Source: Pseudisothecium myosuroides
Lineage: Eukaryota > Streptophyta > Bryopsida > Hypnales > Lembophyllaceae
DNA: 64,000 nt
Direction of reading: 5' to 3'
Assembly: GCA_951799445.1 (NCBI GenBank)
Contig: OX637292.1
Coordinates: 20,897,296-20,961,295 of the forward strand
Shown here: piece by piece, positions 25,421-38,072 of the stretch
Layout of the letters: the number at the start of each line of letters is the position of its first letter
Numbering within the stretch: the first letter of the stretch is position 1
The notes under the pieces: generated by a model
Told to the model about the DNA's origin: nothing
Database searches by the model: none
The model's input: the letters and a program-made list of their open reading frames with translations, nothing else
Made by a program: the position numbers and the translations under genes

Positions 25421-25451
25421 GAGCTTGGTTGTAATCTAGTAGCTTGTAAAC

Positions 25452-25457
25452 AATAAA
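25452..25457 (+). promoter_or_regulatory. Poly(A) signal of ENT
   Basis: AATAAA lies 31 bases after the ENT stop codon and is the only canonical signal near the gene end. Confidence 0.55.
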
Positions 25458-25951
25458 AGTCTTTGCTTCAAAACAAAAGAATGACTGAATGAATCCTCTT
25501 TTATACCTGCCGTCATGACATGTATACATGCGTGTTGGGGTAGATTGTAGGAGCGGCAACCTTGAGGTCATTGCCAAGAGAATGGTTGGACAACCCTTTG
25601 ATGCAATTGTGCGTTGCCTTCTCCATCACCTTTTCATATCCTGTTTGTTGTTCCGATCGACTCATCCTATCCGTATTCATTCCACCTTCTCATCAACTTC
25701 TCATCCTTGTTCAAACCTTGTTGGTCCATGTGGTCAAACTTCAAAATTCTTTCATTTACATGGTCCATTTTGCAACTAAATTTCAATAACAAAAATTATT
25801 TTTTATTTTTCAGAGATGAAATCACATATTCACATGTTTTCTATAAGTTATAGAAATTTCAGGATTTTTTTTGTAGAAATTTGAAATTATCACGAAATTA
25901 TCATGACATATATTTTTTTGAAGAAGAAGTGAAGAAAATTCATATGAAGTA

Positions 25952-26521
25952 CTCCCTTCATCCCAAATGATATTCCAATTTCCCTTCATTTTTTGTTCTA
26001 AAATGATTTAAATATAGAAGGAAGGGGGCTGGGGGGTTGGAGGCAATTTCTGGAGGGACAGAAAGAAATTCCAATAAAAAAACTTGATTCAAAGTATGCA
26101 CTATTGAAATCATTCCCCATTTTGGCAACCATTATTAATGAGGTCATGGATTGGGTCAAAAGTGGCAGGTCAATGGCCAGATAGTCGTGAACCATAGGGT
26201 GAGAGCTCAAACCTTGGGCCACAAGCGTTGGCCCACAAACATTGGTACAGTTGTAGAGAAACTAACCAATTGAGTACTCACTGTAGTTCGTAGAAACTAG
26301 GCAATTGTATGGCCACTAGTGCTCTTCAAAAATGCCTTAAAAATCCAACTTTTGAACCCCTCCAAACTACATTTAGGAAAAGGCTTGGGAACTCTAAATT
26401 TTAGTTTGAGAAGAGTGCACCAAATTCTATTTTAAAGCTAATTTATTTTTTTTAAATGTTATTTTCAACCTCAATCTGGAACATTTTGTCCAATAGAATG
26501 ATCATTTTGGGACAGAAGGAG
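25952..26521. mobile_element. Stowaway-type MITE (Tc1/mariner), 570 bp
   Basis: The left end CTCCCTTCATCCCAAATGAT pairs with the right end ATCATTTTGGGACAGAAGGAG. TA flanks both sides (25950-25951 and 26522-26523). The termini match the plant Stowaway consensus (CTCCCTCCGTCCC-like). There is no coding capacity. It is long for a Stowaway element, so it may carry an insertion. Confidence 0.75.
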
Positions 26522-29358
26522 TACAAAATAAGCATAAAAAATCTGAAATTTTCACCACAAGCATACATTGCAATCTAAAATATTATGGTGCAAACCAAAT
26601 TTCTTTGTCATTCTATAATTAGAAAATAAATAGACCATGATTAGAGGCCCAAAGTTCAAATTGCATTAATATATTCAATATTAGGAATTTTTCAAATTTA
26701 AATTTGAGTAGAAACTAGATTTATTAACCTTCGTTTCATTAGTTGAACTCAAATTAATTCATAGAGGTTTTTCATATTTAGAAGCCCAAAATTGCTTCAA
26801 AATATTAGTCTCTAAAGCAAGGCTAAAATCTTCATCTATTTATTTTTTAATAAATCCAACCATAGGATCCTTTATTAATTTGTTAGAATTCGCCTTTCTA
26901 AAATATAAGAACAAGAAACCTTATCAATTGCAAGATCATAATGCTTGAATTTCAAAAAGAAGTATTTTCAAATGGTTTGATGTCATTTTTCAAACTTTTT
27001 ACTCAAAAATGTGTAGATTGAATAAATTGCAACTTTCCATAATATATTGAAGAAATAAGATGGGAATACATATAAAAAATTTCAACAAATTTTTTTCATA
27101 TTCATGCTTGAAAAAAACAGTAATTACTTAGAAGGAAGAAGAAAATGATTTAAAATATTAAATTATTAAGAATTTAGTTATTGAATTGAAAAATGCCAAT
27201 CCAGATGGATATAATATTGTAATAAATAATCCACATCCTATAATTATTTTTTTCAAAAACATTGAAAATTGAATTAAATAAACAACTTCAAAGTTCACTT
27301 AAGAATAGACATTCTATAATTACCTACGAACGGCTAGAACTTCTCATAACTTTCATCTCATTAATCAAAATAAAATGCTTCATAGCTTTTCTATAAATCT
27401 GGAAACAAAGTTTCAAATTTTTATTTTTTTTTAACTTGATTTTTTTAGTTGCGTGGGCTCTAAAAGAAACTACAACTCATACAATAACTTTTTAACCATG
27501 TAGTCAAAAGTTATGAAAATTGTTGCATTTTAAAGCTATTCCTTGACTACAAGTTATGTGAAAATTTCAAAGAAAAAAAATAAAAATTTTGTTTGTCAAT
27601 GGATGACCAAAAATGCTATGTTGCCAAAAACTATTACTTGGTCCTTTAGGGGCTAAAATCCAAAGAGATCATTGTCAAGATTTTAGAAAGCTACGTGAAT
27701 TAAAAGATAGGGTCTATTTAATTCAAAGGGGAAAAAATTTATATAATATTTAGGGCTACTAGAGGATTTATGAAATGCTACATACTGTAATATATATATA
27801 TAAGTTAGGCTATGTAAAAACGTCATGTAGTAGGAATTTTTATTACTAAATTAACCTTAATAGATAGGGATTGTACAATTTTTTCATAGTACAATGAGTA
27901 TAGATGTGGACAGATAATTTCTTGTGGATGATAAAATAAACATAGTCAAAAAAATCTACAATGAAGGGTAGTTTACTAAAATTGTGCCACGGTATTAGTA
28001 GTGTATTTATCAAAAAAATTAAGTGTAACTATAAGACATTGACCATAAGTGGCAAAAATTGTCACATTGCATGAATAGCGAGGTTTACCTTAGTGGGTTC
28101 AACAAATTAAAAACTATCCAACATGAGAATAGGATTTATAGTCTATTTAACTTCAATCTTTGAAGTCGTATGTGTTAAATACACTCGTATTGAATGGGAT
28201 GTTCATAGGGCAATTTTAGTGGAGATTCTAAAGTGTTCAATAGTAAACTTGTTATGAACCTCTAAAGGCTAGAGGGTGTTTTGGAAGTAGAAAAGTCAAA
28301 AGTCCAAAATTGACAATTTTTGATGCATTGTCCAAAATTAAAAAATTAAAACCTTTTTTTTTAATTCCAACCATACAAAAGTGTAGTAAGCAAGTAAGGC
28401 AATGTCTGGAAAAAATTTAGCCTATTTGACCACGTGGATTGAAAGATTATAATGTTTGAAGTGAGAATTTTTTTTTTCATTCATGCAAACTAGGGTCAAC
28501 AAACTTCAAGCCCTTTTAGAGTAAGATTTTTGCTCTACACAAAAATGAAGATTTTGACCATTTAAAAGCATATGATGTTAGGTTCACTCATGAAAAATTC
28601 AAAAGCAAATATAGAGTCTAGTACTCTAGTTAGTGCTACATCAACATGCAATGCAAGGAGGTTAAGTACATTGGCAATACACTAGTCATTTTTTGATGAT
28701 TTTTGAAGAAAGTTTTATTAGACATCTAAATGATAATATATTAGAGACAAACATTTGGAATATGTAGGAAAAAATTCAAGAACTTTGACTTCACAAATTG
28801 CAAGATAATAGGACTTGAAGTTAGAAAAAAGTGTTTTTTCTTAAAGCTATCCCAACATAGCTAACAAATTTGACTCCTCTATCTTAGAATTTGATTTGAG
28901 AACTATTCTTTTTTTTTGAAAGCTGTATCTTACCATGCTATATTTTATTAGTTACATACATTCCAAATTTCAAAAGTTAATGAGTGTTTTTGCAAAAGAT
29001 GTCCTAAAGATGCCCAAATTGCCTGGGCATGCCCTGCTAGAAAAGTTCAAGGTAGCATAACTTTTGATTTGGTCACTCAATCATGAAGAAACTTATTCCC
29101 ACTATAAGCATACATATACACACCTTGTATTAATTTTGTGAATATCCAAATAAAATTGACTTCATTGGAAGCTCTCCGTATTTTCAATTGTCTGTTCAAC
29201 AGACAATTGATCTCTAGAGGTTACAAACTCCCACTTGGTCGATGGCACTTGAATTGAATTGATTATTGCTTGTTTCATGGTATATATCCTATAAATGTAT
29301 GTAATAGAGGGAAGGAAAACTTTGTGAAGAGTGGGGGCGGGAAAAAAGTGGATACTTA
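26522..29358. other. AT-rich repeat debris
   Basis: There is no recognisable gene here. The stretch 26918-27651 resembles 40115-40892 (cttatcaattgcaagatcat, atttcaaaaagaa, aaaaatgtgtagat) and ends in ggtcctttaggggctaa, like the right end of the TTAA elements. The stretches at about 28430 and 28790-29160 resemble 58960-59395 (gattataatgtttgaagt; attagttacata; cataacttttgat). These are diverged dispersed repeats. Confidence 0.5.
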
Positions 29359-29596
29359 CACTATAAGAAACTCGCATTTTAGGTGACGTTAGCATAATTT
29401 TAGAAGGCAGATTTTAGTAGACGTCCAATAAAACAACTTGTGTTTTTATGTCAATATTAACATCCAATGTAACATTTGAATGGTAAATTGGACGTTATTA
29501 TTGACATAAAAACACAAGTTGTTTTATTGAACGTCCACTAAAATCCATCTCCTAAAATTATGCTAACGTCACCTAAAACACGAGTTTCTTATAGTG
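29359..29596. mobile_element. CACTA-type hairpin MITE, 238 bp
   Basis: The ends are CACTATAAGAAACTCG and its complement, CGAGTTTCTTATAGTG. A 3 bp TTA duplication flanks both sides (29356-29358 and 29597-29599), as expected for CACTA (En/Spm) elements. The two halves are near-complementary over roughly 100 bp each (aataaaacaacttgtgtttt and its complement), so the whole unit can fold into one hairpin. Confidence 0.85.
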
Positions 29597-30744
29597 TTAA
29601 ATTTTATATAAACATTAGTCCTATTTAAAAACCATAGGGTATTGGAAATATGCCCCTCATAGCTTTTTTGTAAAAATATGTTAATCTCAAATATAACAAT
29701 CAAGGTAAATAGCTCTACATCAAAAACCCTTTTAACTCATGTGCAAGGAGGCTAGTATGTGAGCTTGTAAGTCTGTGAGCTTGTGAACCTCCATTTTTTT
29801 TTCCATTTAGGGTTTGTAAATCTATTGGAGATTTGGAGACCTATGACCGTGGAATTAGAAGAACGGATGTACAGTCCAAATGAACAACAAATGAATATGC
29901 CGCTATGTGATTTTGTACCAAAAAATTAAACCTATATATTTCCAAAGTCAGATTTATGTTTGGCTTCTATGGCTATGCTTTAAAATTTTTAAAAAAAATC
30001 TTAGACATTGAATATTTAAAATAACCATAGTAGTTATATATTGTAAACTAAATAAATGTATTAATCCGACTAATCTAGACGGCTATTTTCCTAGTTGATG
30101 CCCCTCTTCTTGAACTGTCTTTTTTCAAATTTTATTTTTTCTAAAAATCAAAATCATTTCTAACAAATAGACTACATAATAAATCCAATGGTAGTAGTTT
30201 CATTGAATTCCATATTAAATTCCGCTTTGTAGAATTTTATAAAGTTCAGTGGTGGAGTGTAATTCAAGGCTCATGATTTGTTGTTCAATTTGGGCATAGG
30301 GTGAAGTTATAGGCCAAAGAATGGAACTGTTGCCACATCATACATAAATAGATTCAATTTGAAAAATAAGACAATAGAAATCAAATATCAAACCATGAAA
30401 AGAAACTCAGATATTGTCTGACTCAGATGCACTGAGTTCAAAATAAGAACATACTCTAGGATTATAAGATTTGCGAGGTGATAAAGAAACTGAAGATGAA
30501 TCAGATGAAGCATTAGCTAATGTTAAATCTTCAGCATAAACAGGGAGGCTGCGAAGACTGAGAGAGGGACTTCTAAAGAATCGAGGGTGTCAATCAAAAG
30601 GCAAGGTTTGCCTTAGAGATGGATTCATCCAACTACAAATAACTAACCATATATCAAAGTACGGAGTAATAAATTAAAATACAAAGTTTAAAATTTATAA
30701 TTGAACTACTAAAGTTGTTGAAAATGAAAAACATAAAATAAAAT
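29597..30744. other. AT-rich spacer; possible 3' exon of methylase-like gene
   Basis: Mostly AT-rich. On the minus strand at about 30595-30429 there is an open, serine-rich stretch ending in ELSASESDNI and a stop, preceded by an acceptor-like tttag. It could be a 3' exon of the methyltransferase-like gene, but its phase does not fit the donor at 30752. Confidence 0.3.
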
Positions 30745-32220
30745 TTACTCACATAAGTCAAAGAGTGCAACGTCTTCAATTGGAGAGTCATCATCAATCT
30801 CCATATCATTGCATGTGGTAGTAGAATCAAGAGTCTTAGAGACGGCTATAGGTGTTTGCAAAGGCTTCTGTACTCCATCAAAAAATTTAATATCACTTTC
30901 TAATTCTAAGATATGGTGATTAGATGAATGAGCCGCTCTAATGGAAGGACCTGGATGAAACACAATATATAAATTATGAAAACATCAAAATTGTAGTGTA
31001 GAAAAAAAATTAAACCTAAAATAGAATAAAAAACAATTCAATATTGTAGATTACAATACTTGTAGAGGCAGTCATATCTGCCACAATGCCACCTACAAGG
31101 CTTAAGCAATTAACAAAAAGCTTCATTAGAACATCTGATTCCTCCTTAGCACCCCTTCATAGCTTGCCATCTTCCTTTCTGCATGATTAATTTGCCGTAA
31201 TAATAGAATTGAAGAGAATGTTGTGTGTGGCTAAATCAACCTTGAAAATTGAAGGATCAGTAGTAATCACAAGCTTCTGAGGTTGTTTTGTAATGGAAGA
31301 AGCCGATGATTGAACCAACAATAAGACCTTAAACTTTAGAGTTTGAAAATCAAAATCAAATTAAAGTTAGAAAATATATATGCAATCAAAAGAATTGCAA
31401 TAACAATTGAATCAATGCCAAAAATAAAAGCTTGAAATTGTTACTTACATTTTTAGATGGATTCTAAAGATTTGTCAAGTGTAAGCAATTCACAGTAGGC
31501 CACTCATGCTTGACCTTCAGGTTATAGTTCTTGAAGAATTTTGTCACTTCTCTCTTTACAATAAAACTGTCAAGATAAAATAGAAGGAATGCTCTATCAT
31601 CATGAAGATAGGTAAGAGAGAATGTCATCATTACATGGGAGAAAACTTGAAATGTGGGCATTCCAATGTAGACTTTGAGATGACAAATTCATGGCAGACT
31701 TGAATTTAAAGACCATCCGGGTACTTTATAATGATGAGGTTCACAACAGGCCTCTTCTGTACTTTGCCATAAAAAAAACCTCTCTACCTTCACCAACCTA
31801 CAAAAATAAATTTCAAGAATACTAATTTATGATTAAACCTGTCAAAGTTACAAAATATTATGAATTAGAAGAGGTGATTTTTAAAGAACATGTAAGATTT
31901 CATAACAATAAAACATGAAATAAAAAAAACAATAAAAATAATGAACTCACCTTTGATAAAAAAGCCACAATGTCATCATATAGTGCAACAAATGTACCAT
32001 TCTTCTTCTTTTCCTGGATAATTCTAACAAAAGAATCATTTAAGATCTAATCTGAAGATTTATGATTTGTAGATAAAGGAGCCAAAATACTCATCATATT
32101 CTTAAGCTTAGGAGATAGCTTAAAGATAAAAGAGAAGGTTGGCATCAAAACCATGAAAATAGAAATTGTCTTTTGTTGCTTTGAAGTAGGGAGTACTACC
32201 TCAACAATTGAATAACTCAT
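30745..32220 (-). pseudogene. Decayed DNA N4/N6-methyltransferase-like gene
   Basis: The minus-strand order is an ATG at 32220 and an open stretch to a GTGAGT donor at 31950 (interrupted by TAG at 32047-32049). A fragment at 31797-31464 follows, with frameshifts and a HDDRAFLLFYLDSFIVKRE stretch ahead of FFKNYNLKVKHEW. A third block, about 31300-31060, ends LSLVGGIVADMTAST. After a donor at 31059 and an acceptor at 30951-30953, the exon 30950-30753 continues PSIRAAHSSNHHILELESD and IKFFDGVQKPL. Joined, the last two match the SAM-binding motif of N4-cytosine/N6-adenine DNA methylases (family pattern DPFAGSGT, then a short spacer and GIExDxxYF). The middle block fits the strand-helix following motif IV. 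No intact DPPY/DPPW motif was found. Several stops make it a likely pseudogene. Family assignment is inference from motif order. Confidence 0.4.
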
Positions 32221-33769
32221 AGTTTTTTATTAAAATTTTGAATTTTGTAAGCTTGTTGATGAAGATTTTAATCTGAATATAAATATGTGAAATGGCCTTG
32301 GTGTGGGCGAAAAAAGGCCTCCATTGAATAGTGTTCTCAATAATAGTTTTTCACTTAAATCCGGAGAAAATCCTTTTTCATTATATACTGTGATCTAGTA
32401 CTCAAGGTGAAGGCTAATTCACAAATTTATATTTTAGTTGAAATCTTTTTTAACATTCATTATCTTGTTTTTAAATTAATGAATGTTTAAGTTATGCAAA
32501 TCGAATTATTGTCTTATGTAAATAATAGACTACAACATGTTCAATGTTAATTTACTAATACAATTGAATTTTTGTAACAAGATGGAAAAATAAGCGAAGA
32601 ACAAAAATGGCACGAAGAAAAAGAGACCAATCAATGAAAAAGACAATGTTGAAGTATTCTAAAATGACTTCATTTGACAATTAAAGATGAATAGAGGAAC
32701 AACTTCAAATGGTTTGGATCTTTGTACCTATAGTAATGTTGAAGTTTTAATCAATAAGGAGAGCCTCGAAGACCATTATACATCTAGTTGACATGTAAAC
32801 AACAAGACTATTTCTAATTTATTACCAGTGTTTGAGAAGTATGATATGAGTTTGATTCTTGAAAAAAAAATTTATTATGAAAAATGTGAAGAGGAACTTG
32901 ATGCCAAATCAAAAAATATTACTTTAACACATTCAAGAGCATGGAAAATTGATACAAATTATTACAAAAAAAGGTAAAAAAGATTTTAAAGATGTTGCTT
33001 TGGTTATAAAGTTCTTTAAGTATAAGTTGTTAAAAAAGATTAGAAATCTACTAATACTGGATTGAATATGTAATTTTCGGATTATATAAAGTTATAATGT
33101 TCTTTTATTGGTCAGAAAGACTGACCATCAAACTCTTTTATTGGGAGTTTAAGGAATGGTGTCTTTTTTTAAGCTAACTTGGCTTTAATCACGAAAGCGG
33201 TATCGTATTTGGAGACAAAAGGTGATCTTGTGAATAAATTCAAAATAATTCAAGGTTCAAATATGAAGGCATTTGAAATGAGGTAGGCAATGGGCAATGG
33301 GCAACATTGGGTGGTAAGCAGTTCAATGTATTTTTCAAATATATTTTATAACATAAACTTCTAAATGTTTGTCATTTCTTTTTGGATTTATTTTATATTT
33401 TTAACATTGTTGTATATTTATCTTATAGGTACAAGCATGGAAATACAACTGTCTACAAACTTTCAGAGGAGTTAGTTACTTTTATTTGTGACGATCTTGA
33501 GTTACTGTATTATAGTGATTTTTTCATTTGAAAAGAATTATAGAGGTTGAGGGTTTCGGTGATGGTAGTGCATTCATTGAAAATACACCCTTCACATGGT
33601 TTACTATAATAAGGGATTATAATTGTTGCCCACATGTTGCCCAAGATGATTATAATCTTGGATTTAGTCTATGGTTATAAGAAGGTAAATGTTTTGTTTT
33701 TTTATTTCAATTTTTTAATATTGTATCTTTGTTTATATAAAATTTTATTAAAATTGATTTGTTTTTATT

Positions 33770-34870
33770 ACAGATGATATAGAAGGTAGTGAAGAGGTTT
33801 CACTTTTTGTAATGCCAGAATTTAAGGCCTATATAATAGTCATTAAAGTATATATCAACCCTTTTACATTGCATAGAAAACATGTTCGTCTAATGACAAA
33901 TAATTCGTCTGAAAGTGAAGATACATATGATGGGGATGCAAGTAGTGATGGAGAAGACTCGAACAACCGTGACAGTATGAAACATAGATTTCGTAACTCA
34001 ACGTAGTTACGATTTAATTTCATTTTTCTACCAACAGTGAAAATATTTTTAGGTGTATGAGGGAGTATAAGAGATTTCCGTACAATATCTAGTTTTATGC
34101 AATTGTTTTTATTATTTTGACTTTATTTTTTTTATGAAAGATAGTGATGAAGAGTAATTGTTATCCAACTGCACCGGATGAGCATGAAAAACCTAGGGGA
34201 GAAGATGGATGGTTGTCTATGATAGTTGCAATTTTAAAGGCCTATTTAGCAGCTCACATTTTTAGAGGATTGAAAAAACAATCGAATATGAGGACATATT
34301 GGAGTAAAGAGGGTTATTTCTTTTACTGTCCTCGAATTTTTAAAATATTCTCTAAGAAGAGGTTCAAATCTATAGTAAAAAATTTATATGTCACGAATTC
34401 ATCTACTTATGTAAGCAACAGAGATGTATCCGGTTATGATAAGATGGGTTAAGTGCGTTGGCTCGTACATGATATTAGAGATAGTTTTAAGAGTGAGTGG
34501 ACATTGAAAAAATATTTTACTGTTAGCAAAATGATGATATGGTACAAAGTTCTTATTGTTCAACTAGGCAATATATGCCTAAGAAGACACAAAAATGGGA
34601 CATCAAAGTTTGGTGCTTAATAGACTCATTATCTAAATATATTTTCAATTTTAAAATCTATTGTGGGGCCAATCATCATGAAGTACAAGAAATATCACTG
34701 ATGATTTTCTAGAACCAAACGTGGTGCACCATTTGGTTTTGAGATTATTGTATGATCGAGAGGGAAATGAACATGTTGTTGTTATAGACAACTACTTCTC
34801 AAGTATTGATTTATTTACAAAGTTATTCGCAATTGAAATTTATAGCATTGGCACAGTGAGGTCTAATTAG
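33770..34870 (+). pseudogene. Decayed piggyBac-like transposase (PGBD type)
   Basis: The fragment from 34144 reads ILKAYLAAHIFRGLKKQ, then MRTYWSK, then KRFKSIVKNLYVTN. After a TAA at 34450 it goes on with YFTVSKMMIWYK. A frameshift leads to SYCSTRQYMPKKTQKW, IKVWCLIDSLSKYIFNFKIY and EVQEIS. After another break comes VVLRLLYD-like sequence with VVVIDNYFSSIDLF and IYSIGTVRSN, then a stop at 34868-34870. The order (RQYMPKKPxKWG, then DNxFTS, then GTVRxN) is the DDE_Tnp_1_7 domain of piggyBac transposases. The first catalytic Asp, expected in VDEMM, is replaced (VSKMM), while the Asp before NYFSS is kept. An acidic N-terminal stretch precedes at 33770-34005. Frameshifts and stops make it non-functional. 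Confidence 0.7.
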
Positions 34871-37800
34871 ACGGATTTATTGCTGAAATTGAAAGTAGTT
34901 TAAAATTGAACAAATGCACCTCAAGGTACACTAAAATGGAAAATGTATGACTCTTAAGTGATTGCATGTGTATTATAAAAAGACAAACGTCTGGTTTTCC
35001 TCATTTCCACACATGTCTTGCTTATTGTTTTTTCATGTATGCCAATACTTATAGTTCCTTATAGGAATGGGACTCTGAAATTTCACCGTGGACATGTGCC
35101 GGAATAAAACCGTTCCAATACTATACTCTTTCCTTGAGGTGTAGCCACTTGCCAAGTTACAATGTAGATTTGAAGTAGAATTGCCTTTAAGTTTCCAAAA
35201 TATACTAACAATAGAAATATTTTCAAACTCCTATTGCATTCTAGTTCTGTGTGCTTGAAGTTTTGAACTGTGAAACATGATTTAACGTCGATAGCTAGCA
35301 GAACTTTGTCCAAAAGCGAGGGATGCAATATTAAAGCTCCGTCTAGAATCAAAGACTACAATGTTAATCTTTCTATCCAGTTGATCTGTTTTTTATGACA
35401 CCCTTATTCGATCACTTTTTCACTGTGTACAGACATGCTTGTGAGTTGTATTATTTTCTTCACTTTTTGTTATATTCCTAGTATGTTCATTCTCTGATCC
35501 CTTAGCATTGACATGATGAATGCAGCCGACAAGAAAACTCTTCCAAATTTAATTTTTTTAATTTTTTTTAATTTTATAAGAATGGGAGTAGTCTGATTTT
35601 ATATGTTGTTGGTTTTTTAACGGTTGATTAGTGTTACATGATGTTAAGTAGGGTATATGAAACATTGAAATTAATTTTAGATAGTAAAAAAGCATTGTAA
35701 GAATTAATGCAAATCGTAGTTCTATCAAGAAAATGACCACAAATCTAAGTCATGGTCCAATTGTTGCCATCGGACATTGAAAAATAGCGCTTCCAGATTT
35801 TTTAACTTCAATTAACAAAAGCTGTGTCATGAACCATCTTTGGCAGCTACACCCCAAGATTTATGAACATAATAAAATTCCTTAAAAATTTGAAGAATTT
35901 AGCTATCAATTAGTGAAAGCAACTATCACTTCAGCAATTTATCGTTGCTAAGTCTAGCCATAGAGAAAGATAATAGTCTCCCTACACTATGCTCTAAAAT
36001 TCTGCAACTTCTGAATTTTGACAAATTCATCTGCCATATAATCGAATGGGAGAGCCTAGAACTTATAGCAAATAAAGGCATATTGGAAACTCATTTTGCA
36101 CTGACTATGGACCCTTGCTTTAATCATTGTCCCTTGACCTCTAGGCAAGATCAGAAAATTTCAGTTTAGTATAAATGAATGTGTCTGTCATGTCCTTTAA
36201 GCAAACAAAACTATTTTTTTCCTAATAACTTTTTTTTTTTGAATTGAAAAGGTTTGAAAAGTAGTACCATTCAAAGCTACTCTTTGGACATATATCCTGT
36301 AAAGTTTTTGTGAACAAATATCAATTATCTTACAAGTTGTGGCCTAACCAAAAACGTTATGTTGTCAAAAAAGGCAATTTGGGCATCATTAGATGTTTTT
36401 TGGAGTCTCTAGAGGGTCATTTTTGGGGCATTATCCGATCTGGTCTGATTCTGTAAACAATGGTATGCTGTAAAAAAATATTAATTAATTAATTAATTTT
36501 TTTTCCAAATATCATTTTGAACAAAATAATAATAATAATATTTTTTTTTTCCAAAAATGACTTGACAGTTGTTGTGCCACATCAACCAACTATTGCAATA
36601 CGTTCCTGGAGCGTTCTCGCAGTCTGGGAACGCAGGGGAACTTGCAGCCCTCCAAGACCCCCAAATCCCATTTAATGTTAGAGGTTAATAAAATAACTAG
36701 GAATTGTTGTAGACGGCTCTCTATTTCATTTTTCTACTATGAGATTTTATTTTTGACATAGTCTCAACTAATGTCCATGAGAACATGATAGGATTTAAGA
36801 AAAACATATCTTTCTTGTCAGAATAGAGAGCCCTCAATTTATCTTCAATAAAATATTCAAACTTCTTAAATTTTGAAGGTTATTCAATCTATAATCTCAA
36901 TAAGAAAAATAATTTATCAATCGTAGCGTTGTAGACATCAATTTAATTGCAAGATAAGCTTAGTTTGCAAGCCATATTCATTTATTTTTAGAGACATCTG
37001 ATTTTTCAAAATTGTTTTTTTTCACCTATATATCATGATCCAAGATTATTGATTTTTATATTGAAATTATGCTACATATGTAATTCAACTCTAATATTCA
37101 ATTGCAAGAAAGTGCATTCTTTGCTTTTTATACTCTTCAATATATAAGGTGAACGGGACCAGTGCAGACACAAGAATGATCTTGTCCTCACACAAGGCTC
37201 ATTTACTTCACACCAAACTTTCATATTGGCTTTAATGTTTGTGGAAAATTGTTAATGAGTGTCTTTGGAAAAACAAGCGGTTGGAGTGTAAAACTAAAGG
37301 CTCTAAAACTAGACAAAAAATTTGTAGAACTAAGAATCAATTGGTATGCAAAAGTAAAAAGTAGATATATTACCGCCACTTTCATGAAATTGTTAGTTTT
37401 TAATTGCTTGCTATTTTACATTCAAGACTAATACCTTAGTTGTTGGAGGTAGGTATGTGCTTGAACAAAGTACTTAAGGTTGGCCATTTGGCCATGGAAG
37501 ACTTGAGGATTTTTAAGTGGCTTTAGGATTAGAGCTTTGAAGTAATAGTTTTTAAATCGTTTGTTTAGGATCCTAGTGCATGTTTACTTCTGTTGTTATT
37601 TGTTTCTGCTTGGTTGCTTTTACTACTTTCATTCTTGTTTGTACTTGCTCATTGTTGTTTTGCCTTACGTGTTTTTTACTTACTCATTACTATACTTGAT
37701 CTGTATCAATGCTATTATTAGCACCTCTCTTCTAAAACCACAAAAAACATTAGAAGAAAAAAGAGGTTATAGAAAGGTTGTTCTTCGCGCTAAGAACAAA

Positions 37801-38068
37801 CTCAATATAAGCCAGAATATTATATAATTAAAAATTAATTAAAAAATGAATCAAATCAATAATTTTTGGATAATTAAATAATATATTTAAATAATTAAAT
37901 AATATTATTTGATGTAGCATGTTCCTTGCCATATTAAATTTTTAACTTTATAAGGTGAAAACACCTATAACCATCCTGTATCTATTCATATACCCTAGAC
38001 TTCCACCAAATGTGTTCTTAGATTTCTATTAAAGTGTCCTTCAAAAGCTTCATTAAACTATCCCTTAC
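34871..38068. other. AT-rich region without recognised genes
   Basis: No family was recognised. Simple repeats lie at 36482-36498 (attaatta) and 36525-36540 (aataat). The piece at 36230-36425 resembles the tail of the repeats at 27.5 and 40.8 kb (ttatgttgtcaaaaaa, then agtctctagagggtc). The ORF at 37561-37827 is low-complexity and hydrophobic and looks non-coding. Confidence 0.45.
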
Positions 38069-38072
38069 TTAA

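Noticed and set aside
36482..36545. Short attaatta/aataat arrays as a CRISPR-like or regulatory array
   Set aside because: Plain microsatellites without spacers; this is eukaryotic DNA.
37561..37827. 88-codon hydrophobic ORF as a small membrane protein
   Set aside because: Low-complexity Leu/Phe/Tyr-rich translation typical of T-rich non-coding DNA.
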